A DNA stretch of 64,000 bases from Pristionchus mayeri (taxonomy: Eukaryota; Nematoda; Chromadorea; Rhabditida; Neodiplogasteridae). The translations under genes and the position numbers were made by a program. The stretch is taken from NCBI GenBank assembly GCA_036245805.1, contig BTRK01000004.1, forward strand, positions 6,634,001 to 6,698,000, given 5' to 3'. Under the pieces are notes generated by a model. That model was not told the DNA's origin, did not search any database, and saw only the letters and a list, made by a program, of their open reading frames with translations. The first letter of the stretch is position 1; every line of letters starts with the position of its first letter. Positions 1-12,900 of this stretch are shown one piece after another.

Positions 1-295
1 ACCGTTCTATTGAAATTCTTGAGCTGTCTTCACTCATGGTCGTTGGTTGCTCTCCTACCGTAAATTGGGTCGGTATTGCGTGGTGGTAGTGCTAATATAG
101 ATGCAGCTGGCACCCTCGCGAACGCTTACCTTTGACCCAATTCGCTCCTTACTCACTACTAGTGCATTCCGATTTGCTACTCAAGGCTACTCGTCGTCTC
201 TTCTTCTCTCCCGATCACCTTATCTCTCCACTAATCTCTCACGTCTGGGAACGCTTCTCTCTTCGGTGCGGGGGTCATTGCCCCCTCTCCCCTCT

Positions 296-302
296 TTATA
301 AG
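296..302 (+). promoter_or_regulatory. TATA box of the cuticle collagen gene
   Basis: The sequence TTATAAG lies 34 bases upstream of the collagen start codon. With the usual 25-30 base spacing, transcription would start around 325 and leave a 5' leader of about 10 bases. Strong TATA boxes close to the ATG are common in nematode collagen genes. There is no nearby splice acceptor, so trans-splicing is not needed to explain this 5' end. Confidence 0.55.
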
Positions 303-335
303 GGCTGAACCCCCTCCCAATCGCATCCCTCAACG

Positions 336-1788
336 ATGGAGATCGACCGTGCTCTCAAGATCCGTGCCTACCGAGTGGTGGGAGTGACTACTCTCTCCTT
401 CGCCGTCCTTTCCATCCTCGCCGTCTGCGTCACCCTCCCTCTCGTCTACAACTACGTGAACCACGTCTCCATCCGCATGAACGCCGAGCTGCGCCAGTGC
501 ACCGTAAGCCGTATTTTCTTCGAGCACGCACCCGGATTTGATCTGATCAACGCCCAGCGATAAACTCCTTCTTCCCCCCCCAATCTAGACGCTATCCAAC
601 ACGCACATACTGTCTCCATTTCGGTTTTGGGGGGTAAAAATAGCAAATTTGGGGTGTCATTCGTGCTCTCTCCATATTTCTTCAATTGCAGGCCACGGTG
701 CAGCAGGTGTGGATGGACGTTTCCAATGCTCGCTTCCTCGCCCCTCATCCCAAGTCGAACCGAACTGCGAGAGTGGCCAGAGGCGTCGGCTACGAGACCG
801 CTCCCACCGACAGACCCGAGCCGCCCGTGACCTACGAGGCCGTCAAGGAGGTTGGCCTTCTTATCGAAATATTGATTGATTACCACTTGCTAGATCTGTG
901 ATCGTAGCCACTTAATTAACATTTCAGGTTAGCGCCTACTCCTTCCCCGCTCCCGACGAGCTGAACACGGACGCGGCCGCCACCGAGGCCCCCACCGATG
1001 CTCCCTACGCCCAGCCCACCGATGCCCCCACCACCGTCGAGGCAGCCACCGAGCCAGCCCCCGCCGAGGACAGCACCGAGGCTCCCTTCCTTGAGTTGAC
1101 CACTGACGAGCCCACCACCACCACCTACTCGCCCAACTACTCCTCCGAAGAGCCTGCTGCCGAGGCGTCCTCTTGCTCCGGCTGCTGCCTGCCCGGTCCT
1201 CCCGGTCCCGATGGACCTCCCGGAAAGCCCGGACCCAACGGATACCACGGCACTCCCGGACTTCCCGGAAACCCCGGACGTCCTCCCAGCCAGCCCTGCG
1301 AGCCCGTCACGACTCCTCCTTGCCCTGTGTGCGAAGCGGGAGCTCCCGGAGAAGCCGGACCCGACGGTGAGGCTGGAGCCGATGGAGCCCCAGGAGATGC
1401 AGGAGCCCCCGGAGCCGACGGAAACCCCGGAGAGCCTGGACCCGCTGGATCCGCCGGTAGACCCGGAGCAGCCGGCAAACCCGGTCAGCCCGGAAAGCCC
1501 GGAAAGGATGCGCAGAACGGACGACCCGTCCCTGGTCACAATGGAGCCGCAGGCAAGCCCGGTCCCGTCGGACCCCCCGGACGCGCTGGAGCCCCCGGAG
1601 CACCTGGCAGAAACGGCAACCCTGGATCGAAGGGGCAGTCGGGAGGTTCTGGAGCCCCCGGAGACGACGGGCAGAACGGAGAGCCCGGACCTGACGGTAC
1701 TCCCGGAGCATCCGGAGAGAAGGGCATCTGCCCCAAGTACTGCGCCCTCGACGGAGGAGTCTTCTTCGAGGACGGAAGCCGTCGCTAA
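336..1788 (+). CDS. Nematode cuticle collagen (395 aa, 3 exons)
   Basis: Structural protein secreted by the hypodermis into the cuticle. Exons are 336-503, 692-850 and 928-1788; all introns are GT-AG and phase 0, giving 395 residues. The N-terminus (about 1-60) is the cuticle-collagen domain: a short charged segment, then a hydrophobic signal/anchor segment at about 14-40. A subtilisin-like cleavage motif RVAR lies at 83-86. A Thr/Ala/Pro/Glu-rich stretch (about 125-185) precedes the Cys cluster CSGCC near 192. Gly-X-Y repeats then run almost to the end, interrupted by a Cys-containing break (CEPVTTPPCPVC) and closed by CPKYC, the usual arrangement for inter-chain disulfides. Cuticle collagens are a very large family and I cannot assign a one-to-one orthologue. 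The long acidic Thr-rich linker between the furin site and the first Cys block is its most distinctive feature. Confidence 0.93.
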
Positions 1789-1878
1789 GCAGCCACACCC
1801 TCATCCTCTCTCTTTGACCTACCCGAGAGCATCTCATTCGTTCACATCCTGTCGTACGGGTATTGCAGCAGAGTCAGG

Positions 1879-1884
1879 AATAAA
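1879..1884 (+). terminator. Polyadenylation signal AATAAA of the collagen gene
   Basis: AATAAA lies 91 bases after the collagen stop codon, a normal spacing for a nematode 3' UTR. Confidence 0.6.
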
Positions 1885-3848
1885 GCATGCACTCATCATT
1901 CCCTTTTCGATCACACATCAAAGGCTCCACTTCATCTCTGTGGGGGAGGGGGGAGGGACATCATCAAAAGGGCGGTAGACCCGATCTTTACGGTCCATCG
2001 GCTGTCAATTGCCCGGTTCTCTCATCGATAATTGACTGTGAGTTCTCTCGCCTCTACCTCTGCCCCATGTCGCTTCCATCTCTCTTTTATCGTGATTGCA
2101 TCTCGCCACCCGACCTTGTAAGCAACCAAGGTCGAGATTTTGTTTATCCCCCACCGTTCAACGAATTGAATGTGCTTAGTGATAGGAATGCGCGGGGGTA
2201 GATATCTGCTCTCCCGCTCTCTCATACAAAGAGGAGATGTCCGGAGAGGGTGGAGCCGAGAGGAGAACAATGGGAAAGGATGGAGGAATCTTGAGGAGGA
2301 AAGAAGGGAGACGGGAGAGAGAGAGCATCTTCATTAGTGGACTCCCGCGCAAGTTATCACTCTCAAGGAACGATCGAAGTCGTGCGAATATTTCATTGTT
2401 TCGGAAGTTGTCTAATTTGATTCTTTCTCATTTATTTTACTGTCATTAGTTCCATGAGAATGCTCCTTGAAGAATCGACACCTGGCTTCCCAGTGAACAC
2501 GAGGAAGCAACGCTCTCTGACTACCTTCTCTTTCTCTTTATTGCTTCTTTTCCTTCCCTATCCCGTATGCAAATGGCCTCTTCATAAGGAGAGGTCTGGT
2601 AAATGTGATTTGGCCGGCCAGTGGCACGACTTCTTTCACTAGGCCACTGCGTGAATCTGGGAGGCATCTGCTCTTTTGTGAGATGAAGACGGCCAGTGTC
2701 CACTACTAGGAGCCATTTCACACTGCGTTTCACGCGCTGGATGATGTCTTTCTCACAATGCGACATCTGGATGCTCGACTAGACTGGCCGATCCATCACC
2801 AGTGCTCATCCCTCCCCCTCTCTTCCTTCCTTTTTCTTCCTTCGGAATGCCCTTCATAGATCTCCCGAACAGAAGGCGAACATCCATCATTACGGGAAGC
2901 ACTTCTTTCTCCCCCCCCTTGAGCCTCCGCTACCCATGCATCCCACCTCAATATTTACAACCAATTTAGTCGAATCAGCTGTTCATTGCCCCATCCCCTT
3001 TCTGAGTTCATCCACTTCCCCTCAATTCGTTATTGAATACCCGTCTCGTTATGGTCGAATGAAATATGAGCCGCCGTGGGCCGGGCTATTTTTCTTGTAA
3101 ATAACGGGACGGATTAGTGAGTGGGTAATCTGTTGGAGCTCTTGACTTCCCAACAGACTGGGCAGGGAGGCACCAACACTTCACTCGTTCCATATCCCGT
3201 CGTGCGGAGACATCCGCGGGTTCCCCCTGATCTCTCCCCTTCTCCACTTCGTTTTCTAGAGGGGGCCGATGCTTCACGCGCAATTTAGCATATCCACCCT
3301 CCCCAGTCTTCCTAAACAACGGAAGACGAGTGTACGTATCTCCGGAGAGACCGCAAAGCGGAAATAGCGTTTCTCCCCTATCCTTTTGTTGTTGCGGCGG
3401 CGAAAAATCGCTGAGCGTTTCTCATCGGATGTTTATTGCGTTTTCAAGTGCATGCCAGGGGGAAGAAACATGCTGTTGCCCCCTCTGGGGAAGGCAGATG
3501 CTCGTCAGATATGGAGGTGTCCATCCATCCAACCAACCATCCACTCATTCATCTCGCACTCCAATCTCGCCCATACCCGCACAAGCACTTCATTCCTATT
3601 CCATCCCCCTGTTTTCCTTCTCCTTCCAGTCTTCCTTTTACGCTTACTGACTCGACTCCTTCTCCGAATGATGTATTGCCGAGTCAATGATAGGCATTTT
3701 GTGGTTGATGCTCCCGCTCTTCTCCATCTTCTAAATCCTCCCGAAAGGAAGGCGACGTTGTCCTCGGAAGTCACTTCTCCCTTCCCTTCCCCTTCCCATC
3801 TCCTTATGCATGCTCCAATCCCGATCCACTCCAGATGTTCCTTTCACG
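1885..3848. other. Intergenic region, no gene recognised
   Basis: About 2 kb between the collagen and the next + strand gene. It is rich in pyrimidine runs and short overlapping reading frames on both strands, none with domain similarity, a signal peptide or consistent splice signals. I see no repeat shared with other parts of the window. Confidence 0.5.
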
Positions 3849-6818
3849 ATGAGCGCCCCTCTCTTTCGACTTCTCCTTCTCCTTTTCATCCTTCCTTTCC
3901 CTGGGAGAAGCGAGGATTGCGGCGTCCACAATTGGAGAAGGGCCCTCGGCCATCCACAAAAGGACGACTTCATCATCTATGGAATCACTCAGGTACGCCA
4001 GTCGAGAGAGATGTTGTTAGGGAAGAAGAAGCTTGGGATCCATGGGTAATTTCTCGCAAAAAACCTGGGTGAAAATGGAATCTTCTGAAACTCGCAATAT
4101 GTCGTCAAGTCTCCTGAGACATTTCGCACTTTGCGAAAGTTGAGGAAAAGTCATCAATCAAGTGAGACAGATGTTCCCACCAAGGATGATAAATGCGAGT
4201 GAAAGCCGACAAGTCTGAATCATTGCAGGATTGCCACATTTTCTTCGCGCGCTCATCACAAATCGGATCCTTGGCGCAGATCAGAACAGATCCGAATGGC
4301 AACCAGTGTTTCCCTAATCTGATTCAGCTTCAACTTATCGACAACTCTACGTTGAGGTATCAGTTTGAAGAGTTCGGAATTCGAAAATGTTGACGTGATG
4401 TCAGAGAGTGTAAGTGTAAAAGAACGTTTCCAGATTGCTGATCAAACAGCCGGGCAATCGCATTTGTGTGCTGACCATCAACATTCCACCGCTCAACATT
4501 CTCTTCGGCCCGAATGCATTCACGTGAGTGTTGCCATATTGTCCACTCAATTATTTAATTCGACAATGAGCATAGCAATCGTTAAATCACTCAGAAAACA
4601 GGCAAACTAAAAGCACAAGGTATTGATTCTTAAGTTACTCGCTGTCGTCCTCAATGCCGTATGCCCGCTGCTCTCATGCTGCGCCTCCATTGGCCCTCGA
4701 GACCGATCTCGCGTTCCCCGACTCGGCCTATTCGGATGTGGTCTACTTTATCGATCCGACCTCATCCGGTTAGATTTGACACTTTTAGGAGATATTTTAT
4801 AGATGCATTCTAAGGATTAAAATAATACAAATTGCTAAATGCGCCTTTCGGGTTGGAAGAATCGAAAGTGTGATTGCAGGCCCTCGATGGACCGCCCGGC
4901 AATTTATGCTGAATGAGAATGACACTCTTGCGTATCTGGACAAGTTCACCATTGCCAACGGAGATCGTCAGTTTTACATAAACTACTGCATATTTTTAAA
5001 TGAAACTAACAAGCAGTTCTAAACAATATTTTGGAGGGTCAGAAAGCTTTCCACCTCCAATAGCCAACGATTTTGTCGTTTCCATCGACGCAGACAAGAA
5101 TTTCCTCTACAAAAGGAATCGATTCCGACGAAACATTACCTACGAGTGTGCTTTCGATTTGCTGTTCAGGTGAGCTCTGTGAAGCATTCGGGGAATAAAA
5201 AAAACAACAAATATTGAAAAAAAACAACAATAAATAATCGGCATTATTAGCCGATATCTTTTGACAACTGTATAATCGCTGAACGTGGCTGCATCTTTAT
5301 TTTCAGTCGATCAATGTGTTGAAAATACAATAATCAGCTGTTGACGATTACGTAAACAATTCAGGCCGAACACGGTCGTCTTCGGTTCGTCCTTCTCCTC
5401 AATGGCAGATCCTTTGGACGAGCGATCATCCTGGCTCAATTCCTTTGCCGTGGACAAGGACGTGATGATATTCGCAGAGACCGACAAGCAGGTATGCATA
5501 CTTCGGGACTTTTTCGATATTTGGCCAACTTCTCCTCCCCCTACCACTCACTTCTAGGTATCCCCCCTCATTTTCGGCCACACAACCCCTTAGCGACGGG
5601 GATGAGAAACGACATGTTAGGGGTGGGGGGGGGGGGGGGGGGGGGGGGCGGGGGTTGGCCAAAAATCGCAATGCCCATTTTTCCTGCCATCGAGGTTTCC
5701 GCATTCCCATGACTTAATATTTACAAACAAGCGTGTTGTTAATTCTCCTGTTCAGTCTTCGATCGCGCCCACTCGTCTCTACGTTCACTCGACGCAGGGG
5801 GGCAACACAGAGGCACACTGCATTGCTCTGCTCCCCTACCGAGTCGAACTGGGCATCTTCTCTCTGCGGACTATCGAACAGCTGACCGACAGACCACTGC
5901 CCAAGTTTGGTAAGCAATTTCACGTTTCGTTTTGTCTCGTGCTAGAGAATAATTGAGATGCAAGAATCACAGAAATCACTGAACAGTGTCAGGTTATCTA
6001 GTGAACTCCCGAAGTCTTACAAAGCCAAGAAGCGAAATTCGTACTCAGGCTTGGCTCGGAACGCTCCTCCTCGCACGTTCCTACCTCGTCCACACGCTGT
6101 TCGGCCTACGCCTCCTCCTACTTCGGGTGTACCGGAAAAGATCGCCCATGCTGCGGAGACGTCGAGTAGACTCACGCAGACGACGTCAACGACGATGAGA
6201 ACGACGACGACCACGCGACGAATTACGACTACAACCACAGTGGAGGAGGTACAATAAAGAACAGGAGCCTAATTGATTTCTGGCAACCCCCCCTTTCTTC
6301 TTCTGCCATTCATTTCTTGGTGTCCCTCCAAGAATATCAGTCTCGAATTTCGAACTTTTCAGTTGCCAACTGAGCCACCGGACGAGAGCGAGGATCTCAC
6401 TGAGGAAGACGCTGCCCTCTACGACACTGTGCCAGATGAGGAAGTGAAAGTGAGCACTTGACCAGATAAAAATAACACCAAGCGAACGTACTGTTAATGT
6501 CCTAACCCCCTTTCCTTGTGATTCATGGCATGAAACAGACGATAAAGAAGGGATTACAAAGCATCTGGCTTTCAGATGTATTCACTCATTCAGACTCTCG
6601 CGGCATCCGGCAGCATCACTCTCCCTTCCACGACTGCATCAACAACAGCCACTCGGACATGGCCAGTCCACCAAGTCACCCAGACTGGAAGGGCGAGTGC
6701 TGCTACGCTTCCTCCACCAACCGGCACTCCCCTCAACGACACGCTACAAGCCAAATCATCGTCCCTCCCATTCTCCCTGATCTCAGTCATAGTCGCTTGC
6801 CTAGCTCTATCCGCCTAA
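3849..6818 (+). CDS. Secreted, probably GPI-anchored protein of unknown function (about 512 aa, 11 exons)
   Basis: Function not recognised. Proposed exons: 3849-3992, 4229-4350, 4434-4523, 4635-4768, 4880-4966, 5043-5169, 5365-5491, 5756-5909, 6025-6248, 6363-6449, 6576-6818. The phases are mutually consistent. The acceptors at 5043 and 6025 are the least certain; alternatives such as 5036 exist. The N-terminus is a classic signal peptide (a run of Leu after MSAPLFR, cleavage near GRS/ED). A globular region of about 330 residues has scattered Cys and NDT/NIT-type glycosylation sites. Then come a Pro/Thr-rich stalk with a long Thr run, an acidic segment, and a C-terminal hydrophobic tail (SLPFSLISVIVACLALSA) ending at the stop. 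This tail has no cytoplasmic charge, as in GPI-attachment signals. Overall it looks like a surface-displayed, heavily O-glycosylated protein. A met codon at 3810 is an alternative start but weakens the signal peptide. Confidence 0.65.
5625..5648. repeat. Poly-G tract (24 G)
   Basis: An uninterrupted run of 24 G inside an intron of the secreted-protein gene, followed by more G-rich sequence. Such runs are length-unstable and error-prone in assembly. Confidence 0.9.
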
Positions 6819-6993
6819 TTCGGGTCTTCGTCATTCTTTCTCCCGCATTTTCTGTAAATATCACCCGGTGGTGTCCGATTACTCGTTTGAATGCTTAGAG
6901 ATAAAGATAATTTATCATCTTGAAGACGTACAAATATTTGTCTACACGATGCTGTCAAAGTTGTGCGCGCAAAACATAATTTAGGGGATACAT

Positions 6994-9900
6994 TCACAGG
7001 TCCACAACCCACGGAGTGAAGGAGGTCTTGTCCTTGGGCAGAGGAGGCACTTTGTCCAGCAATTCGTCCTCGCACGCCAATCGAATTCGCTCTGCGGTAG
7101 CAGGGGAGTCGAACCGGAAGTAGCCACCGATGCCTCGGTCCTGAATGGGAGACACTTGCTGGGCACTAGGTTGCCCTTGATGGAGATGAAGAAGCGAACT
7201 TACGGCTCGGAATGCCTTGATGGCGTCTCTGATGGCAAAAAGTGCGCACGAACCGAGGAAGAGCGGAGGCTCCCCGATTGCCTGATTGTGATTATGCAGT
7301 TACAAAGGGAAGGCGAGAGTTGAAAGAGTACGGATAAAAAAATACAAAACTCTTCCAATCATATGCTCTCTCCCTGGTGATTCTCGGAGGGAAAGTTATT
7401 CGCATTATGCCAATAGAATGTCGTACACCATCAGAAGTCTCACTTTGGATGAGAAAATGGAGTTCTTGTTGCTGGATCCCTTCAGTAGATGGACGGAGAA
7501 GTGTCGGGGGGCATCGTCGGCGGAAGGGATCTTGTACGCACCCGGACCTCGCGATAGCCTCATTCCGTCCGGTCGCACCTGATCACTGTAGGTAATCAAT
7601 GCATAGAAGAATTCGACAAACGATCCAAGCTCTTCATTCTACGCTCTCTATCGCGACTAAACCGAAAGTGAACTGCGGCGACCAGCAGTTCGAACTCTAA
7701 TTGGCAGTAATGAGAATGCCAAGTTTCCAGTGTACCTTTATCTCCTCCATTGTGAACAGGCCGTAGCCCTGCAAGGAGTATAATCAATGGATCAATGGAG
7801 TGCTACCGTACCTGGATGAAGGCTCCCTCAATTTGGCCAATATCGATTGCCGGATTCAGAGAGTCTCCGACGTCCATCACAATCTCTGTTCGCAGCAACT
7901 GAAATTTAAAAAATTAAAAAAAAGTATGAGAGGAAGATCGATAGAGTTGCGAAACAAAAATTAGAACGGTTTTCTAATATTCTCAGAACGAATGTTTTTG
8001 AGAGCATTAATAAATCATGAATACATAATTCAGTGACCGAATCAGAATTTATCAGGTGTATGATGAGGTTAGTCGACGCGACCATTCTTCATTGAGATTC
8101 TAATTCAGTGTACTACATGCTAATTCTTGCTAGCTCATACTAATTGCTAATTCATGAATGTAAATGTGAACGTGAACGTGCATGATGGTCTCCAGTGAGA
8201 CAGTCGATCTCCACTTCGCAGAAGGCGGTACCGTACACGGCATACGAGAACATCTCCCCTCCCGGGGCTCCCGTACCGAAGTTCACCGGATCACACGGAG
8301 TACTGTAAACATCGATTGGGTTACACGGAGTACTGTAAGTATCAATCGAATACGTGAAATAGCTCGACAATTCGAAATTCGGGTATCTTTCAGTCTCACT
8401 GTCACTAATCGAGCGATGAGACAGTCTTGGATTTGAGGAGACAATTTCCCCGAATTCCGAATTCAACTAGTAACTCACGTAGCGAATCCGGAGGCGGATA
8501 GGGAGATCATCCTGATGTAGGCTGTCTCCACTAGCTTCTCCCAGCTCTCCTCTGGCATTTCCTCTTTGAGGGCAGCCAGACGGTCGTTCAGTTGCTCGCA
8601 CGCGTTCTCAATAGGATATGCTGTCCCCATTTATTCAAGAGATTGATTGGAACTTTGTTGATTGGTAATTTATTGATTGATTGGTATTTTATTGATTGAT
8701 AGATGCGAGGATACCTGTACTGCCAATCCATTCAGATCACTGCCCATCGAAGCAGCAGTTGGACTCGCATTCGGAACCTGATCATTATCAATAATTTCAA
8801 TGTGTATTCATTTAAAACACCGCAGAGCATGAGGCAAACGTAAGCTTTAAAGTATAATTTTGAATTAACAAACTTTATCCGTAGCTGCGTCTTGAATGTG
8901 AATCTTGGACGCGTCGATGCCCAAGCAGCGGGAAGTTACCTGTCAATAGCAATTAATAAATCTCGATGATATAATCGGTCAATTTTAGGCTCTTCCAACG
9001 AGTTATCTAGAATGATGATTGCAAAAGTGTAGCCATTACCTGGATGATCTTGGTGTGCAGTCCCTGTCCCATCTCCATTCCTCCGTGGGAGACGAGTACG
9101 GATCCGTCAGTGTAGATCAGAACGAGGGCCGACGCCTCAAAATAGCCACTTCAGCAACGCACGTATTGCATTGCAAACATATGTAAGTCAACAATAGCTG
9201 CTAAAAGTGCAAAAAGTGCTTGACTGCAGCTTGATCAGAACTAATCACCGACCTGATTGAGATGCTTCAGTCCGAATCCTACGGAGAATTTAGTGGGAGT
9301 GAGAGCTACTCCTCGTTTGCGGTACTTGTTCACTCTCAAATTAACTCATGAAGAATAGACGGAGAGAAAAGGGACTGACCGATTGAACTCGGCAGCTTCT
9401 CTCTTTCTGTTATCGTAGTCTGCTTTCTCTCTGCACTCGTCCCAACAGCGTCTGAATTAGCGAAGTAAGGAATAATGCGAGAAATTATTAGTTGAGACCA
9501 CATTCTCTTCATTCTCTACACTCTCTCGCCTCTCGAACGTTGAAAGTGTGGAATATGATGAGACGAGCATCTGAACCAGTGATGCCGAAACGGCGCGCGC
9601 TCTCCTCGTTTCACACGCTCTCTCGCCGGTCAGACAGAGCGAGAGAGCGTGTGAAACGAGGAGAGCGCGCGCCGTTTTGCCATCACTAATCTGAACTTTG
9701 AACTCAAGAAGCAGACCTCGCATTGCACGGCTCGAGTGAGTTGCCCCAGAAGGTCTTCGCCGTCGTGCCATACATGTTCTTCTCTCGGAACTGAATCAGT
9801 TATGAAGCTGAAAATTCTAAAATAAGTCTAACCTCATCGACGTCCATTCCGAACTGCTCGGCAATGTGGTGCATAATGGCCTCCGTGGCAAACATGCCCT

Positions 9901-12900
9901 GCGGACCGCCGAAGCCTCTGCAACAGCGAGCAAGTAAAGGTAAAAAAGGTAAAGGTGCAGCCACGTCAAGCGATTTTACAGTCGTAAACGACTACGCTAG
10001 GTGGTGTAGTGCGGTGAGGCCGACTACTGCTAGATCGAGCAAGTAAGGGTAGATGAACAACGGGTAAATGGAAAACATGAGGTTTTTTTGAGAATGAGTG
10101 CCTGTATGCTGTGTTCGATGCGAGGTTCGTTCTGCACAGTTTTCCGATCACGTCGGCGCGAGGGAAGGAGTAGACGTTGTCGACGTGCACCATGCATCGA
10201 TCTGCAATCTTAACGGGTGAGCGAAGCACTGAAGATGGGGCTCGAGGGTAAGAGTACTTCCCTGATATTCAACAGAAGGGAAACGAGGGAAAATATTTCA
10301 TATTCCAATTTCAAATTTTTCAATTTTTTATCATACGATTCAGAGGGAATTGCTTTCCATTTTCACTAAATAAGATAGTGCCGAGAGAGAGGATGCTCTA
10401 TTAAATTTTCATGCTCTCCCGCTAATGGTACAGGGAGCGAATGTTTCGTCCTGGACGGAAATCCCGGGGACTCACGAATGACTCCAATGGAGAGATCGCA
10501 AGTGTGGCCTGCATTCTGCAGACAGACGATGTCCATGTCGAGCAGCTTGCCCTCGTCGTTGACTGCCACCTGAAGAGACGGCATTTTTAAACATTTAACT
10601 TAATTTAAATTTAGTTTTAAAATTGGACCACTCGTTACCTTGTAATCGAATCGGAAGGGATGTCGATTTCCGGTAATTGCCATGTCATCGAATCTTTCCA
10701 AAGTGATTCGCACCGGAGTACGCAGTCTGAAGGTGAGTTGTTTCGCTTTCTTAGCATTTCGAGTGCTCATCTCCAGGTCAGATAAGGCGTGCTGAGTGTG
10801 TCGGATGACACTGACTCCTCCCATTTTCCTCCTGATCCACTGGTCCACTTCTCTCATTCCCTTCCGATCAAGACGATAAAGTGATTTTTCTCCTAATTGT
10901 TATCCCAGTGGTATGCTGATTTGTCAGATTTTTTCGGGAATTTTAATTTTCGAAAAAAGTCAGTCGGAAAATTGTTTTTGTAAAAACTTATTTCGTAATT
11001 GCATTCCCGAAAAGCCCGTGTCGTAAATATTTTCTGGGAACCGCTCGCTTGGGAAAGACGACGAGGAATGATAAAATCCATTGTGAGAGAGTGAAATGAG
11101 AGGGAAATTGACATAGGGAATCTCATTATGAATAAAAATTTACGAGATGGGATTTTTACTTTTCTCTTTCTCTTTCATTTCATTCCGATGTTCCGCTTTT
11201 CGAGAGAGGAGTTCCCAATCAATTTTGCTGAAACATAACTTTCCGAAAAAAAATTGACATTTCAGCATACCACCGTTATCCCACTGAACCTGCCGTCACA
11301 CTGAGTAGATACTCACTTTCTGGCAGCGATCGCTGCAGGTACGGCGCAGAGAGGCGCCGTCGACTCCTTGCCTCCGAATCCTCCTCCGATCCTCCTCACG
11401 CTCACTTTGATCTTGTTGCGAGGAATGCCCAGGCACTTGCCCACTTCTGTCTGCCAAATTATCCATTATCCAGGATCTCCCTTCTTTCACTCTGTACTTG
11501 TTGTCCCACAACAGTGGTGTATACATGATAGATTGTATTAGGTTGAACAGAAAGTCTTTATAAACTTTTTATTTCCCTTCTTCTGACAATAAAGCGCAAG
11601 AGCGAAATCAAACGTATGCACCATTGTTATCTACAACAAATGTCCAACGTTCAGGCAACTTATGGATTCCCTCCTTGTTGAACCCATCTCGGCGCGAATC
11701 AAAATATTGCTTGAGCGCGGCCTCGATCGCCCCACGGGAAGTGAAGGATCTCTGATCGAGATGACGGGTCAGATCCGAGAACAACCAATAATCTGAAGGG
11801 GCCAAGTCAGGAGAATACGGTGTATGAGGGAGAACCATCCAGCCATATTTGGACAGCTCCTGCTTGACCTGCCGTGCAACATGGGGTCGGGCGTTATCGT
11901 GTTGATAATACACTTTCTTGCCGTTCAGGGCAGATTGTGCGAATTTCTTCTTCAGATTCCGTAGTTGTTTAGTGTAGACATATCCAGTAATTATCCGCTT
12001 CTCGGGTAGGAGCTCCCAGTAAATCGGGCCATCCACTTTCCACCAGGCAGAGAGCAAGATTTTCATAGGGTGAAGGTCAGGCTTTGCGACGTCCTGTGGG
12101 GTCTCATTGGCATCCACCCACTGTGCCCTCCTATGGTGATTCTCATAGCAGACCCACTTCTCGACCCATGTTATGAGACGGTCCAACCATCGATCTCCAG
12201 CGTGAAGAGAGTAGAGAAAGGGAATCGTCGACACGGTGGTCAAACTGGTCTTGGGTCAATTTGTGGGGTATGAAACGGCCTAGCTTCTTCTTCTTGCCAA
12301 TGGAGACCAATCATTTTACGATGGTGCTTTGCGATACCCCAAGTGTGGCTGCCATGTCGCGGGTATTTGGAAAGGATCCAACTCCACTACGATCCGTAGC
12401 GCATCCAAATCCAGCTCGGGTGGCCTCCCAGACCGGTCATGATCATCCATGGAAAAGCCCCCCTTCTCGAAGAGTTGGTACCAATTGCGCATGGTCTGGT
12501 AGTGAGGGGCATATGAATCGTACACTTCAGCCAACTGACGTTCCTATTCCTTCATTGTAGTGTGAGAGAGGAATACGAATAACAGAACGTTGCGGATGTG
12601 CAAGGCCGTGGGAACAAACATCGTGGTCTTACTAGTGGCAGAATGAAAGGCGTGGAATGGGGAGTTGTTGACCACATAGTCCCTTTGTCATGTGTTATTC
12701 ACTAGAGGCGAGGGTACACCAAAGGTCTCGTGCACTGAGCAGTGATCCAGCAAAACAGTTTATAAAGACTTTCTGTTCAACCTAATATACTCAATGATCT
12801 CCCCTATCGATTGCTCTTTCTCCTCGCTCACCTGCACATCATTGACGCATTGGGTGGACGAGATGATCTCCAGTTCATCTTCCTCATGGGGAATGACTAC

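Noticed and set aside
916..1837. Long reading frames on the - strand and in other frames of the collagen gene (207, 255 and 176 codons)
   Set aside because: Shadows of the Gly-Pro-rich repeat; composition follows the collagen codons and there is no independent start or splice context.
7578..7768. Second apparent frame break in xdh at exon 38
   Set aside because: Using the acceptor GATCAG (exon starting at 7578) instead of CTACAG removes it and matches the XDH length exactly.
8606..8777. Apparent 1-base frameshift in xdh between exons 33 and 34
   Set aside because: It arises only if the GGACAG acceptor is used. The acceptor TATTGAG immediately before 8606 restores phase and gives the family-typical spacing, so the gene is intact.
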